Of a stretch of DNA of 48,119 nucleotides, positions 1 to 9,962 are shown in pieces; position 1 is the stretch's first letter, and every line of letters begins with the position of its first letter. Made by a program: the position numbers and the translations under genes. The notes beneath the pieces were generated by a model. That model was not told the DNA's origin. It searched no databases and worked only from the letters and a program-made list of their open reading frames with translations. This DNA is from Thermoleophilia bacterium (GTDB taxonomy: Bacteria; Actinomycetota; Thermoleophilia; Gaiellales; Gaiellaceae). The DNA lies in the NCBI GenBank assembly GCA_029865325.1, contig JAOUHF010000006.1, positions 1 to 48,119 on the forward strand. Direction: 5' to 3'.

Positions 1-1
1 C

Positions 2-1132
2 TCCGTCCCTTACGCGGACGGAGCGCTCTTACCTCTGACCGCGGTTCTCACTGCGTTCGGCCTCGCCTCGATCTACCGTCTCGATCCGGACGACGGGGGG
101 CGCCAGGCGGTGTGGGTCGCAGTCGGCGTGGCCGTCCTCGCGGGTGCGCTGATCTGGCTTCGGCACGACTACCGGATCCTCGAGTCGTACCGCTATATCT
201 TCGGCGTCACGGCGATCGCCCTGCTGCTTCTTCCGTCCGTGCCCGGGATCGGCGAGCGGGTAAACGGAGTGCGGCTGTGGGTCGATGTCGGACCGCTTCA
301 GTTCCAACCGGGCGAGCTCGCAAAGATCTTCTTGATCATCTTCCTCGCTGGCTACCTGCGGGAGAAGCGGGAAGTGTTGGCACAGGGCCGACTCAAGGAC
401 TTCGGGCCGCTGTTCGTGATCTGGGGCGCGGCGATGCTCGTCATCGTCCAAACGAACGACCTGGGCAGCGCGCTCCTCAACTTCGGGATCTTCCTCGCGA
501 TGCTCTACGTCGCAACCGGACGCGCGCTTTACGTCGCGGCCGGGATCGCGCTCTTCGTGGGTGGCGCGGCCGTTCTCTACAACGCGCTCCAGCACGTCCA
601 GGATCGCGTCACGATCTGGCTCAGCCCGTGGACCGACGAGCGCGTGTACTGCGCGCTGAACGGAGAGCTCGAGCTCCGTCAGGACTGCGCCTCGTATCAG
701 CTCGTCAAGAGCCTCTACTCCATCGCCAACGGCGGGTTCGGCGGAACGGGGCTCGGTGAGGGCACCTTCGCCTCCACGGATGGAACGCAGCTCATTCCCT
801 ACCTCCGCACGGACTTCATCTACTCGGCCATCGCGCAGGAGCTCGGTCTCATCGGCGCGGCCGCGCTTCTGCTCGTGTACATGCTCTTCGTCGTCCGCGG
901 GATGCGCGTGTCGCTCCAAGCGCAGGACGGGTTCTCGAAGCTCGCGGCAGCCGGCCTGACCTTCGGCTTCGCCCTGCAGACGTTCATCATCGTCGGAGGC
1001 GTCCTTCGGGTCGTGCCGCTGACGGGCATCACGCTTCCCTTCGTGTCCTACGGAGGGAGCAGCATCGTGGCCAACTTCCTACTGCTCGGGGGCCTCTTGC
1101 TCATCTCCAATCGAGCGAACGCGCCGCGATGA
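2..1132 (+). CDS. rodA: RodA/FtsW/SpoVE-family peptidoglycan glycosyltransferase (5' end cut by window edge)
   Basis: SEDS-family polytopic membrane protein that polymerises lipid II into glycan strands. The frame is open from base 2, so the true start lies left of the window; the GTG at 110 is internal. Visible family marks are many hydrophobic segments, the extracytoplasmic stretch PGIGERVNGVRLWVDVG, the block QPGELAKIFLIIFLAGYL and the C-terminal LPFVSYGGSS. The last codons overlap the start of the next gene, a class B PBP, by 4 bases (ATGA). The rodA-pbpA-pknB order matches the actinobacterial growth and division cluster, so RodA is more likely than FtsW, although sequence alone does not separate them. 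Confidence 0.93.
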   Translation, partial: SVPYADGALLPLTAVLTAFGLASIYRLDPDDGGRQAVWVAVGVAVLAGALIWLRHDYRILESYRYIFGVTAIALLLLPSVPGIGERVNGVRLWVDVGPLQFQPGELAKIFLIIFLAGYLREKREVLAQGRLKDFGPLFVIWGAAMLVIVQTNDLGSALLNFGIFLAMLYVATGRALYVAAGIALFVGGAAVLYNALQHVQDRVTIWLSPWTDERVYCALNGELELRQDCASYQLVKSLYSIANGGFGGTGLGEGTFASTDGTQLIPYLRTDFIYSAIAQELGLIGAAALLLVYMLFVVRGMRVSLQAQDGFSKLAAAGLTFGFALQTFIIVGGVLRVVPLTGITLPFVSYGGSSIVANFLLLGGLLLISNRANAPR

Positions 1133-2616
1133 ACGCACGGATCGGCAAGCTCACGTTCGTCGCGCTCGGTCTCATCGGCGCGCTGGTCGTGATGACGACC
1201 TACTGGCAGACGTGGGCGGCAGCGAGCCTCGCGGACCGCCAGGACAATGCGATCAAGCGGGTCGCGGAATTCTCGATCGATCGCGGGCTGATCTTCGCTT
1301 TCGAGCCGCGCAGGCGCCTTGCCCGAAACGTCGAGCGCGAGATCGATGGCAAGACGCTTTTCTTCCGCCGCTATCCGTACGGTCCGCTCGCAGCGCACGT
1401 TGTCGGGTACTCGACCGTCGAGCGGTCGCGGACCGGGCTCGAGCGGTCGCTCAACGACTACTTGACGGCGTCGAACGCGGACCTCTCGACGCTCGTGGAC
1501 AAAGCCCTCGACGAACTGAGAGGGAAGCCCGTCCAGGGCAACAACGTGGTCACGAGCCTCGACCTCGACGCGCAGGCGGTCGCCCTAGAGGAACTCGGAA
1601 CGACGTGCGGCGCCGTCGTTGCGCTCGATCCCAGGAGCGGAGAGGTCAAGGTGATGGCGTCCACGCCTGGCTTCGACCCGAATCTCGTCGAGGAGAGCTA
1701 CGAGGCGATCTCGCGGGCCACCGCCGACTGCACACCTGCTGCGCCGCTTCTCAACCGTGCGAGCGCCGGGCTCTACGTTCCGGGATCGACCTTCAAGGTC
1801 ATCACCGCGTCGGCCGCGCTCGAGTCCGGGAAATACGGCCCGGAGGCGCCCTTCGTCGACCCCGGCTACTGCACGGTGTACGGAAAGCGGGTCAACAACT
1901 TCGACACGACACGCCCCTTCGGGACGATCGATCTCACAAATGCGCTTGCGAACTCGGTCAACTCCGTGTTCTGCAAGATCGGCCTCAAGCTGGGAGCAAA
2001 GGAGATCCTCGACACGGCCAAACGCTTCGGCTTCTATGAGCGGCCGCCACTCGAGACACCGCTTGACGAGCGCCTGCCCAGCGGGCTCTATCGCAGCGGG
2101 CAGCTCTACTACCCGCGGCTCGACTCCGATGTCGACGCCGGCCGGATGGCGTTCGGTCAGGAGCGAATGCTCGTGACCCCGCTGCAGATGGCAATGGTCG
2201 CAGGCGCGATCGGGTTCGACGGCAAGCTGATGGAGCCACACGTCGTCAGCCGGATCGTCGCTCCGGGGGGCAAGGTGATCGAGCGGGGCCGCCCGCACCT
2301 GATCAGGCGCGCCGTGAGTGAGAAGACGGCCGATTCCGTCGCAGCGATGATGCGACTCGCCGTCGAACGTGGCACGGGAACCGCCGCGCAGGTCCCCGGG
2401 TACTCGGTGGGCGGCAAGACGGGAACGGGGGAGACCGGCGTCCCCGGGGCGAACACGACGTGGTTCATCGCGTTCGTCGGCGTCGACGACGAGAGCCCGC
2501 CCGAGCTCGCGATCGCCGTCGTTCTCCAGAACCAGAGCGGGACGGGCGGCGGGACGGCGGCACCGATCGCACGAGCCGTCATGCAGGCAATCCTGCAGGA
2601 CACGGAGAATCCCTAA
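1129..2616 (+). CDS. pbpA: Class B penicillin-binding protein (D,D-transpeptidase), PbpA-like
   Basis: Peptidoglycan cross-linking transpeptidase, 495 residues, held by one N-terminal membrane anchor (about residues 7-28) with the catalytic domain outside the cell. The three penicillin-binding motifs are complete: SxxK at S220-T-F-K223, SxN at S276-V-N278 and KTG at K430-T-G432. ATG 1129 overlaps the rodA stop, so the two are translationally coupled, as expected for a SEDS/bPBP pair that works as one synthase. The dimerisation region between anchor and catalytic domain is short, as in PbpA rather than FtsI. No PASTA repeat follows the transpeptidase domain. Confidence 0.93.
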   Translation: MNARIGKLTFVALGLIGALVVMTTYWQTWAAASLADRQDNAIKRVAEFSIDRGLIFAFEPRRRLARNVEREIDGKTLFFRRYPYGPLAAHVVGYSTVERSRTGLERSLNDYLTASNADLSTLVDKALDELRGKPVQGNNVVTSLDLDAQAVALEELGTTCGAVVALDPRSGEVKVMASTPGFDPNLVEESYEAISRATADCTPAAPLLNRASAGLYVPGSTFKVITASAALESGKYGPEAPFVDPGYCTVYGKRVNNFDTTRPFGTIDLTNALANSVNSVFCKIGLKLGAKEILDTAKRFGFYERPPLETPLDERLPSGLYRSGQLYYPRLDSDVDAGRMAFGQERMLVTPLQMAMVAGAIGFDGKLMEPHVVSRIVAPGGKVIERGRPHLIRRAVSEKTADSVAAMMRLAVERGTGTAAQVPGYSVGGKTGTGETGVPGANTTWFIAFVGVDDESPPELAIAVVLQNQSGTGGGTAAPIARAVMQAILQDTENP

Positions 2617-2628
2617 CCTCTAGACCGC

Positions 2629-4518
2629 ATGGCAACTCAAGACACCCTCTCCGGAACCCTCTTTGCCGGGCGCTATCGCATTTCGCGGAAGCTCGGTGGC
2701 GGCGGCATGGCCGACGTCTATCTCGCGGAGGACCAGGAGCTCGGCCGTCGGGTCGCCATCAAGATGCTGCACGCACGCTATGCAAACGACGAGCAGTTCG
2801 TCGAGCGGTTCCGCCGCGAGGCGACACACGCTGCCGGGCTCTCGCATCCGAACATCGTCTCGATCTTCGACCGCGGGGAGGCCGACGGCTCCTACTTCAT
2901 CGTCATGGAGTACGTCGAGGGAAGGACGCTGAAGGAGCTGATCCGCTCGCGCGGCGACTGCCCCGTCCCGGTGGCGATCGCCTACACGCGCCAGATTCTT
3001 GCTGGGCTGCGCTACGCGCACCGTAACGGAGTCATCCACCGCGACATCAAGCCTCACAACGTCATCGTCGACCCCGAGGGCGTCATCAAGGTGACCGACT
3101 TCGGCATCGCACGCGCGGGAGTGAGCCAGATGACCGAGGAAGGGGCGATCATCGGCACGGCGCAGTACCTGTCGCCCGAGCAGGCGCGCGGGGCGCCGGT
3201 CGACCAGACCTCCGATCTCTACTCCACCGGCATCGTGCTCTTCGAGCTCTTGACCGGAGAGGTTCCGTTTACGGGCGACAGCCCGGTCGAGATCGCCATG
3301 AAGCACCTCTCCGAGGTCCCGCCGATCCCGTCCGAGCTTCGCCCGGACGTGCCGGACGATCTCGACCTCGTTGTCGTGCGGGCGTTGGCCAAGGAACCCG
3401 CCGACCGCTACAAGTCCGCCGCCGCGATGGACGCTGACCTCGAGACGGTCGCGCGCGGCGGTCGGGTGGCTGCCGAGACGGCGGACGCCGCGACCTTGGT
3501 TCTGTCCGGAGAGCGGGGCGTCGAGGCAACGGCAGTCACGCAGGCGACGCGGCGGGGACCACCGCAGTACGAGCCCCCCTCGCGCAGCCGGCCGATCTGG
3601 CCGTGGCTCCTCGGAATCGGCGCGCTGCTAGCGATGCTCGTAGGCGGCTGGTTCCTCTACGACTCGATCCAGAGCCAGCTGAAAGATGCCGAGACGGTCG
3701 CGGTCCCCTACGTCGTCGGCCTCCAGCAGGCGCAGGCCGTGAACCTGATCACCGAGAAGGGCCTCGTGCCTCGCGTACGGCCAGTGTCGAACTCGGATGT
3801 CGAGGAGGGAGTCGTCTTCGCGCAGAACCCGACAGAGGGCACCCGGGTCGACAAGGAAACGGTCATCCTCATCGACATCTCGTCGGGCAAACCCGAGGTG
3901 ACTATCCCGAGCGTCGTCGGACAGAGCGTCGAGGACGCCGTCGCGGAGCTCACACAAGCTGGGCTCAACGCGCGGGTCGTCGAGGTCAATTCCGACAGGG
4001 ACGAAGGCACTGTGACCGCTCAGTCCCCGAGCGCCGGCACGGTCGTCGTCGAGGGAACCCAGGTTCGGATCAACGTCTCGCGCGGCCCCAAGCCCCTCTC
4101 GGTCCCCAACGTCATCGGCTTGCCGTACGACCAGGCAGCCGCTGAGCTGCAGCGCGTCGGCTTCGGCGTTGCCCGCGTCGATGTCGCCTCCGACCTCGCC
4201 GCGGGCATCGTGACCGACCAGGATCCCAACGGCGGATCGGAGAGCTCGAAGGGCTCGACGGTCACGCTCTCGGTCTCCAGGGGGCCGGTGACGTCGGCCG
4301 TTCCGGACGTGACGACCCAGGACGTGGCTATCGCCCAGACGACCCTCGAGGCATCGGGATTCCGTACCCGCGTCGTCCTGGAAGACACGGACGATCCGAA
4401 CTTCGACGGCATCGTGATCTCCCAGGATCCCGTCGGTGGAACGCAGGCGAAGCTGAACTCCTTGATCACGCTCTTCGTCGGACGCTTCGTAGCGGAGACG
4501 ACGACGACCGCGCCGTGA
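2629..4518 (+). CDS. pknB: Ser/Thr protein kinase with four PASTA repeats (PknB-like)
   Basis: Transmembrane Hanks-type kinase of 629 residues that senses peptidoglycan fragments and phosphorylates division and wall-synthesis proteins. The kinase domain covers about residues 15-275: Gly-rich loop LGGGGMADVY, ATP lysine K45, catalytic HRDIKPHN with D139, DFG with D157, and an activation loop ending GTAQYLSPEQA. A single membrane helix lies at about 324-345, followed by four extracellular PASTA repeats of about 65 residues, separated by SRGP-type linkers. It follows rodA-pbpA closely and overlaps ddl by 4 bases, placing kinase and wall targets in one operon. No partner PP2C phosphatase or FHA gene is visible; these usually lie upstream of rodA, outside the window. 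Confidence 0.95.
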   Translation: MATQDTLSGTLFAGRYRISRKLGGGGMADVYLAEDQELGRRVAIKMLHARYANDEQFVERFRREATHAAGLSHPNIVSIFDRGEADGSYFIVMEYVEGRTLKELIRSRGDCPVPVAIAYTRQILAGLRYAHRNGVIHRDIKPHNVIVDPEGVIKVTDFGIARAGVSQMTEEGAIIGTAQYLSPEQARGAPVDQTSDLYSTGIVLFELLTGEVPFTGDSPVEIAMKHLSEVPPIPSELRPDVPDDLDLVVVRALAKEPADRYKSAAAMDADLETVARGGRVAAETADAATLVLSGERGVEATAVTQATRRGPPQYEPPSRSRPIWPWLLGIGALLAMLVGGWFLYDSIQSQLKDAETVAVPYVVGLQQAQAVNLITEKGLVPRVRPVSNSDVEEGVVFAQNPTEGTRVDKETVILIDISSGKPEVTIPSVVGQSVEDAVAELTQAGLNARVVEVNSDRDEGTVTAQSPSAGTVVVEGTQVRINVSRGPKPLSVPNVIGLPYDQAAAELQRVGFGVARVDVASDLAAGIVTDQDPNGGSESSKGSTVTLSVSRGPVTSAVPDVTTQDVAIAQTTLEASGFRTRVVLEDTDDPNFDGIVISQDPVGGTQAKLNSLITLFVGRFVAETTTTAP

Positions 4519-5540
4519 ACCGTCGCGTCCGCGTCGCCGTCATCGCGGGCGGACGCTCGAGCGAGCACGCGATCTCCATCGCATCGGCCCAGTCCGTGAT
4601 CGAGGCGCTCGATCCTGAACGCTACGAGACCACGGTGATCGAGATCGGGCGGGACGGCAAGTGGGAGCTCGCCACGGCGCGACAGAGCCTTTCCTCAGCG
4701 GAGCAGGAGCACACGGCTCAGACGCTCCCGGTGGTCGCGGACAGAGCGCCCGCTGCGACCCTGGCGGAGGTCGACGTCGTGCTCCCGGTCCTCCACGGCC
4801 CGTTCGGCGAGGACGGCACCGTCCAGGGGCTGCTCGAGCTCGCGGGTGTGCCCTACGTCGGGTCAGGCGTTGCGGCGTCCGCGCTGTGTATGGACAAGGA
4901 CCTCTGCAAGGCCGTCCTCCGCGATCGCGGGATTCCTGTCGCGCGAAACGTGACCCTCCGTGAGGGAGACGCACCCGAGCACTCCTTCTCGTACCCCGTC
5001 TTCGTAAAGCCCGCACGCCTCGGATCATCAGTCGGCATCTCGAAGGCGCACGACGAGGTCGAGCTCGAGGCGGCTGTCGCGCTCGCGCGACGCCACGACG
5101 ACAAGGTGCTGATCGAAGAGTGCGTCGCGGGGACCGAAGTCGAGTGCGGCGTGCTCGGGAGCCGAGACCCTGTTGCTTCGGTCGTGGGTGAGATCGTCGC
5201 CCACGCTGAGTGGTACGACTTCTCGGCGAAGTACGACGAGGGCGGGATGGAGCTCGTGATCCCAGCGCGGATCGCGCCCGACATCGATCAGCGAGTTCGC
5301 GACCTCGCAGTCGAGTCGTTCGTCGCGACCGAGTGCGAAGGGATGGCGCGCATCGACTTCTTCGTCAGGCCGGACGGAGAGGTCGTCGTGAACGAGATCA
5401 ACACGATTCCCGGATTCACGTCTACGAGCGTCTACGCGAAGCTCTTCGAGGCGTCCGGAATCACGTACGCCGCGCTGCTCGATAGACTCATCGACCTCGC
5501 GCTCGAGCGACACGAGCGCAAATCGCACCTCGATTACTAG
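4515..5540 (+). CDS. ddl: D-alanine--D-alanine ligase
   Basis: ATP-grasp enzyme that makes D-Ala-D-Ala for the peptidoglycan stem peptide in the cytoplasm; 341 residues, normal length. Marks include N-terminal AVIAGGRSSEHAIS, VLHGPFGEDG, the ATP-grasp loop KPARLGSSVGI and the Mg-binding VNEINTIPGF. The GTG start at 4515 overlaps the pknB stop (GTGA). The stop TAG at 5538-5540 interlocks with the stop of the convergent cyclase gene (shared CTAG), so there is no room for a terminator between them. Confidence 0.95.
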   Translation: MNRRVRVAVIAGGRSSEHAISIASAQSVIEALDPERYETTVIEIGRDGKWELATARQSLSSAEQEHTAQTLPVVADRAPAATLAEVDVVLPVLHGPFGEDGTVQGLLELAGVPYVGSGVAASALCMDKDLCKAVLRDRGIPVARNVTLREGDAPEHSFSYPVFVKPARLGSSVGISKAHDEVELEAAVALARRHDDKVLIEECVAGTEVECGVLGSRDPVASVVGEIVAHAEWYDFSAKYDEGGMELVIPARIAPDIDQRVRDLAVESFVATECEGMARIDFFVRPDGEVVVNEINTIPGFTSTSVYAKLFEASGITYAALLDRLIDLALERHERKSHLDY

Positions 5541-8500
5541 ATTCCTGCGAGCAACCGCTCTGTCTGGGAGCGATGCCACTCGAGGCCGAGCCCGTGAAAG
5601 CGCTCGTCGGCGCGAACGAGGAGTTCGTCGTCCCTGCGTGCGGCACCGAGTGCGCGCAGCGCAAACGGCTCCATCATCGTTCCCACCTGGGCCAGCGTCG
5701 GGGCCTCGCGCTCGATCAGATCGTGCCGTCCCAGGGCGACGAGGGCATCGAGTCGGGCCGAGAACACGGCGGGCCCAAAGACAAAAGCTCTCTCCACGGG
5801 TAGCTCCAGGAGAACCGCGGCCGCGCTCGGATCGCCGCGCTCGAGCGCAATCCGGAGCCTGGGCTCGCTCAGGTACGACTCCCAGCCTTCACCCGCCAGC
5901 CTCGACGCGTCCCGTTCGAGCTCGGCTGCTCGCCCGTCGTCGGCGAGGCATAGATGCGCGAGCGCGCAAAGCAGGAGGTCGCGGGGGTTTCGGACGCACG
6001 GCGTGGAGAGATTCGCTGCCACGAGGTTCCAGACCTGCTCCGTCTCCGCGGCGAGAGTCGCCCAGTCGCCCAGCGCATCGGCGAGCTCGAGCCGAAGCGA
6101 GACTGCGTGTACGCGATGGTGGGGTGACAGCCGGCGGGCGAGCTCCCAATGAAGATCCGCCAGCCGCCGTGACTCGGTGAAGTGTCCGATACCTGACGCG
6201 ACCCCAACGCCGCACTCATACGCCTCGCAGCGGTGATCTGGGTCGTCGATCACCGCCAGGAGCTCGAGTCTCCGCTCACTCCACGTGGCCGCTTCCTGGA
6301 GCCTTCGGTGCTCGAACGCCGATTGGCTGCGCGCGCCAAATGCATAGGAGCGGAGCTCCGGGCTGTCAAGATCCTCGACCAGCTCAGCTACCTGTCGCAA
6401 CACGACATCCGACGTGTCGAGCGGTTCGGCGTTGAAGCGCGCGAGGAGAGCCCGTACCTGCGCCTCCGTGCCCTCGGCCGCGAGCTCCAGCGCTTTCTCA
6501 GCCCACTCCGCGATGAGATGTCGGTTGAGCCGAATCGACCACATCGCCGACCTGATCGACGCCTGAAACGCAAGAAACGCGTACGCATCGGCTCGTTCGG
6601 CGTCGTCTAGCGGGCCGTCGATCGCTTCCAGCAGGGCGACACGCATCGCCTCGCCGTCGTACCGGAGCGCCTGGGCTTCACCCACCTGCCGCCACATCCG
6701 AGCTCGCTCGAGGGCGTCGTCCGAAAGCTCGAGCGCACGCATGAAGAGATCGACAGCCTCGTCCATCTCGTACCGCCCCCGCGCGAGCTCGCCCGCACGG
6801 CGAAGCCAGTGCACGGCCCGGGCACGCAGCCGCTGGAGCTCTGACGCGTCGTTGGCCCAAACGAGATCGACGTCCTCAGGCTTGACTGCCTCCGAATAGT
6901 GGTAGGCAAGCAAAGAGGCGTGCTCGTCCTTCCCAAGAACACCTGTTTCGAGCCAGTCGGCGAGCACGGCGTGGAGCCGTCCGCGCCGCGCCTTCGGAAT
7001 ACTGGCGTAGGCGACCTCACGCGTGAGCGCGTGCTTGACGGCGTACTCGCGATCGCCCGCGATCATCGACCCTCGGTTGCTCCGGATGAGATCACGCTCC
7101 TCGAGCAGGTCGAAGTCCGGCTCCTCGCCGTCCAGAAGATGAACGACGGAGGACGTCCAGAACACGCGTCCCACGACGGCTCCGGCCTGCAGCGCCGCCT
7201 TCTCGGTGTCCGGAAGCCGGTCGATGCGGGCGGCGAGCACCGCGTGCACGGTGTCGGGCATCGTGAAGTCCACCTGCTCCGCACCGAGCACCCACGCGCC
7301 GTCCCGCTTCTCGAGCACACCAGCGTCGGCGAGCTCACCGACGAGCTCCTCGAGGAAGAACGGGTTGCCTTCGGCTCTTTCGATCACGAGCTCGCGAAGC
7401 TCGGCCGGGAGAACCGCGGGAAGCATCTCGTCGAGCATCCGAGATGCCTCTCGTGCCGGGAGGGGATCGAGCCACATGACGGTCGCGTTTCGTCTACCGG
7501 CTCCCCAGCCGGGCCGGTGATCCTGGAGCTCCGGGCGCCCGGTCGCAAGCATCACGACCGGAGCCCGCGCATCGGCCACGATCCGCTCGAGCAGGTCGAG
7601 GAGGTCGTCCTCGGCCCAGTGGATGTCCTCGACCAACACGACGGCAGGCCTTTCCGAAGCAAGCTCGTCCACGAAGGCGACCACGGCCTCGTGCAATCGC
7701 TCGCGTGCGTCCAGGGGGTGGAGCTCGCCAGCGACGTCGAGGCCAAGGGCAAGGCCGAGGATCTCGCGACCCTCGAGCTTCCTCAGAGCCTCATCCGGCC
7801 GATCGCTGTCACGGAGCCCCAGGTGCTCCTTCAGCAACTCGCCGAGCGGCCAGTAGGTGATCCCGTCGCCGTACGGGAGGCAACGCCCCGTGCGTCGGAC
7901 GGGGACAGACTCCTCCTCGGCAAGGATTTCCCACAACTCGCGGACGAGGCGTGTCTTCCCGACTCCCGGCTCCCCGACGATGGTGACGAGGTGCGGCTCG
8001 GCGTTGGCCGCAGCCCGCCGGTAGGTCGCTCGAAGCAGCTCGAGCTCAGTGTCACGACCGACAAATACGCGGTCGAGGCCCCCAACGCCTCGCGGGCGAA
8101 TGAGGGAAAGTGCGTGGAGGACGGGTCGGCAGTCGACTCCTCCAGCCTTTCCCTTTGCCTCGATGGTTCGAAGGTCGCCGAACTCGAAGGCGCCGCTCGC
8201 CGCGGCGACGGTGCGCTCGCCGGCGAGGACTCCCCCTGGGTCCGAGGCCTTCTGAAGCCGGTCGCACACGTTGACGGCATCACCCGCGATGAAAAGGCCG
8301 CCGCCCCGTGCCTCGCCCACCACGGCTTCTCCTGTGTTCACGCCGACTCGCAGCTCGACCGCGCCCTCGAACAGGTCGCGGAGCCGGCGTTGCATCGCGA
8401 GCGCGGCGTGTAGAGCACGCTCCGCGTGGTCCTCGAGCGCAACGGGCGCCCCGAAGACCGCCATTACCCCGTCCCCGGCGAACTTCTCGACCGTGCCGCC

Positions 8501-8659
8501 GGTGCGCTCGATCTCCTCCGCGATGGCTTCGTAGAACCGCTCGAGGCGAATCCGTACGCGCTCGGGATCCTCGTCGCTCGCAAGGGCCGTCGAGCCGACG
8601 AGGTCGGCGAACACGACAGTAACGAGCTTCCGCTCTTCCCTGGTGGACACGTCCTGCAA
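5537..8659 (-). CDS. Class III adenylate/guanylate cyclase - AAA ATPase - TPR-like regulatory protein
   Basis: Large cytoplasmic protein of 1040 residues. The N-terminal cyclase domain (about 10-185) keeps both metal aspartates, D19 in FADLVGST and D63 in KFAGDGVMAVFG, so catalysis is plausible. A P-loop ATPase follows, with Walker A GEPGVGKT (K235) and Walker B AVVLVEDIHWAEDD. The C-terminal 450 residues are helical and TPR/MalT-like, rich in Ala, Leu and Arg. No DNA-binding LuxR helix-turn-helix is seen at the C-terminus, unlike many MalT-like regulators. The listed start is TTG; GTG at 8650 is an alternative. Its ligand cannot be read from the sequence. Confidence 0.85.
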   Translation of the reverse strand: MQDVSTREERKLVTVVFADLVGSTALASDEDPERVRIRLERFYEAIAEEIERTGGTVEKFAGDGVMAVFGAPVALEDHAERALHAALAMQRRLRDLFEGAVELRVGVNTGEAVVGEARGGGLFIAGDAVNVCDRLQKASDPGGVLAGERTVAAASGAFEFGDLRTIEAKGKAGGVDCRPVLHALSLIRPRGVGGLDRVFVGRDTELELLRATYRRAAANAEPHLVTIVGEPGVGKTRLVRELWEILAEEESVPVRRTGRCLPYGDGITYWPLGELLKEHLGLRDSDRPDEALRKLEGREILGLALGLDVAGELHPLDARERLHEAVVAFVDELASERPAVVLVEDIHWAEDDLLDLLERIVADARAPVVMLATGRPELQDHRPGWGAGRRNATVMWLDPLPAREASRMLDEMLPAVLPAELRELVIERAEGNPFFLEELVGELADAGVLEKRDGAWVLGAEQVDFTMPDTVHAVLAARIDRLPDTEKAALQAGAVVGRVFWTSSVVHLLDGEEPDFDLLEERDLIRSNRGSMIAGDREYAVKHALTREVAYASIPKARRGRLHAVLADWLETGVLGKDEHASLLAYHYSEAVKPEDVDLVWANDASELQRLRARAVHWLRRAGELARGRYEMDEAVDLFMRALELSDDALERARMWRQVGEAQALRYDGEAMRVALLEAIDGPLDDAERADAYAFLAFQASIRSAMWSIRLNRHLIAEWAEKALELAAEGTEAQVRALLARFNAEPLDTSDVVLRQVAELVEDLDSPELRSYAFGARSQSAFEHRRLQEAATWSERRLELLAVIDDPDHRCEAYECGVGVASGIGHFTESRRLADLHWELARRLSPHHRVHAVSLRLELADALGDWATLAAETEQVWNLVAANLSTPCVRNPRDLLLCALAHLCLADDGRAAELERDASRLAGEGWESYLSEPRLRIALERGDPSAAAVLLELPVERAFVFGPAVFSARLDALVALGRHDLIEREAPTLAQVGTMMEPFALRALGAARRDDELLVRADERFHGLGLEWHRSQTERLLAGI

Positions 8660-8684
8660 GTCTCGCCGAGCGGCGCCGTGTCCG

Positions 8685-9922
8685 CTACTGAAGGACGGCC
8701 GAGAGGGCCTCCTCCCAGGCGGCGAGGCCCTCGTCGAGCTCGGCGTCGGCGATCGTCAGTGGGCAAAGCACGCGAATGCAGTTCCCGTGCACGCCCGCCT
8801 TCAGGAGAATGAGCCCACGCTGAAGTGCCTCGTCGACAACGGCATCCGTCAGCTCAGGAGCCGGCGTCTTCGATTCATGGCGAGCATGGCTCCCATCCCT
8901 CGAACGTCCCCGATCTGCGGCCAGCGGCGCTGCCAGTCGAGCATCCTCATGCGGATCGCGTCGCCGACGAGCCCAGCTCGGACAACGAGCCCTTCCTCCT
9001 CGAAAACGTCGAGAACCGCACGGCGGCGGCCAGCGCGACCGGGTTCCCGATGAACGTGCCGCCAATAGCTCCCGCGTGCGGGTCGTCCATGATCCCGGCA
9101 CGACCGACGACTCCAGAGAGCGGGATCCCGCCGGCGATGGACTTGGCGAGGATGAGGAGATCGACCTCGACATCGAAGTGCTCCATCGCGAACATCCGCG
9201 CCGTCCGACCGAACCCCGTCTGCACCTCGTCTGCGACGAGGACGATCCCGTGCTCGTCGCAGATGCGCCGCAACCCGTGTGCGAACTCTGGCGGCGCCGG
9301 GATGAAGCCGCGTTCGCCCTGCTGGGGCTCGAACACGATTGCGGCGATGTGGTCCGCGGGCACGTGGGTCATGAACATCCGCTCGAGCAAGGCCAAGGCC
9401 GAGTCGACATCAGGACCGCGATACGCGTTCGGATACGGCGCCCGGTAGACCTCCGGCGCGAACGGACCGAGGCCCTTCTTGTACGGACGACTCCGTGGCG
9501 TCCGGTGTAGAGCCGGGCGAGCTTGACCGCGTTCTCGACCGCCTCGGCGCCCGCATTGAAGAACGCGCTCCGTGTCTCTCCGGCAATGGGGACGCAGGCG
9601 CCGAGACGCTCCGCAAGCGCGATGTAGCCCTCGTACGCGACGACCGTGAAGTCCGTGTGGAGAAAACGTTCCGACTGCTCCACGATCTCTTCCACGACCC
9701 GGGATGATTGTGTCCGACGTTCGCGACGCCCACGCCGCCGACGAAATCCACGAAGGTGTTGCCGTCGACGTCGGTGCTCGTGGGTCCACGAGCTTCTGCT
9801 GCAGCGATCGGCGCATGCACGATCAGCGGGCGCGCCACAGCATGTCGCTCCCGCTCGAGGATCACGCGAGCGCGCGGCGCTGAAATTTCCGTGCGGAGCT
9901 CGATCACGCGGGTCGCGGCCAC
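8685..9922 (-). pseudogene. gabT: Decayed 4-aminobutyrate (class III, PLP-dependent) aminotransferase
   Basis: Homology to GabT runs the whole length but jumps between frames. The N-terminus VDGNTFVDFVGGVGVANVGH is followed near 9699 by a one-base loss (HP then RVVEEIV in another frame). Near 9495 a block of roughly 20 residues is missing, including the conserved FHGRT region, with a frame change between YTGRHGV and RPYKKGLGPF. Further one-base losses occur near 9023 (GNPVALAAAV to VLDVFEEEG) and 8879 (GAMLAM to ESKTPAPELT). The PLP lysine region LILAKSIAGGIPLSG survives. Neighbouring genes are intact, so true decay is more likely than poor sequence, but several single-base losses fall in short repeats of one base and could be errors. 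Confidence 0.85.
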
Positions 9923-9962
9923 GCGCGGCGGCCTATCCGAGGGCGCTGTCGGCTCTTACGAC

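Noticed and set aside
2621-2626. TAGACC just before pknB as a -10 box
   Set aside because: Only two bases separate it from the ATG, so transcription would start inside the gene. The gene is more likely read from the upstream operon promoter.
6899-8413. Plus-strand open frame of 504 codons inside the cyclase/ATPase gene
   Set aside because: It mirrors the codon pattern of the opposite gene and shows no motif. The minus strand carries clear cyclase and Walker motifs.
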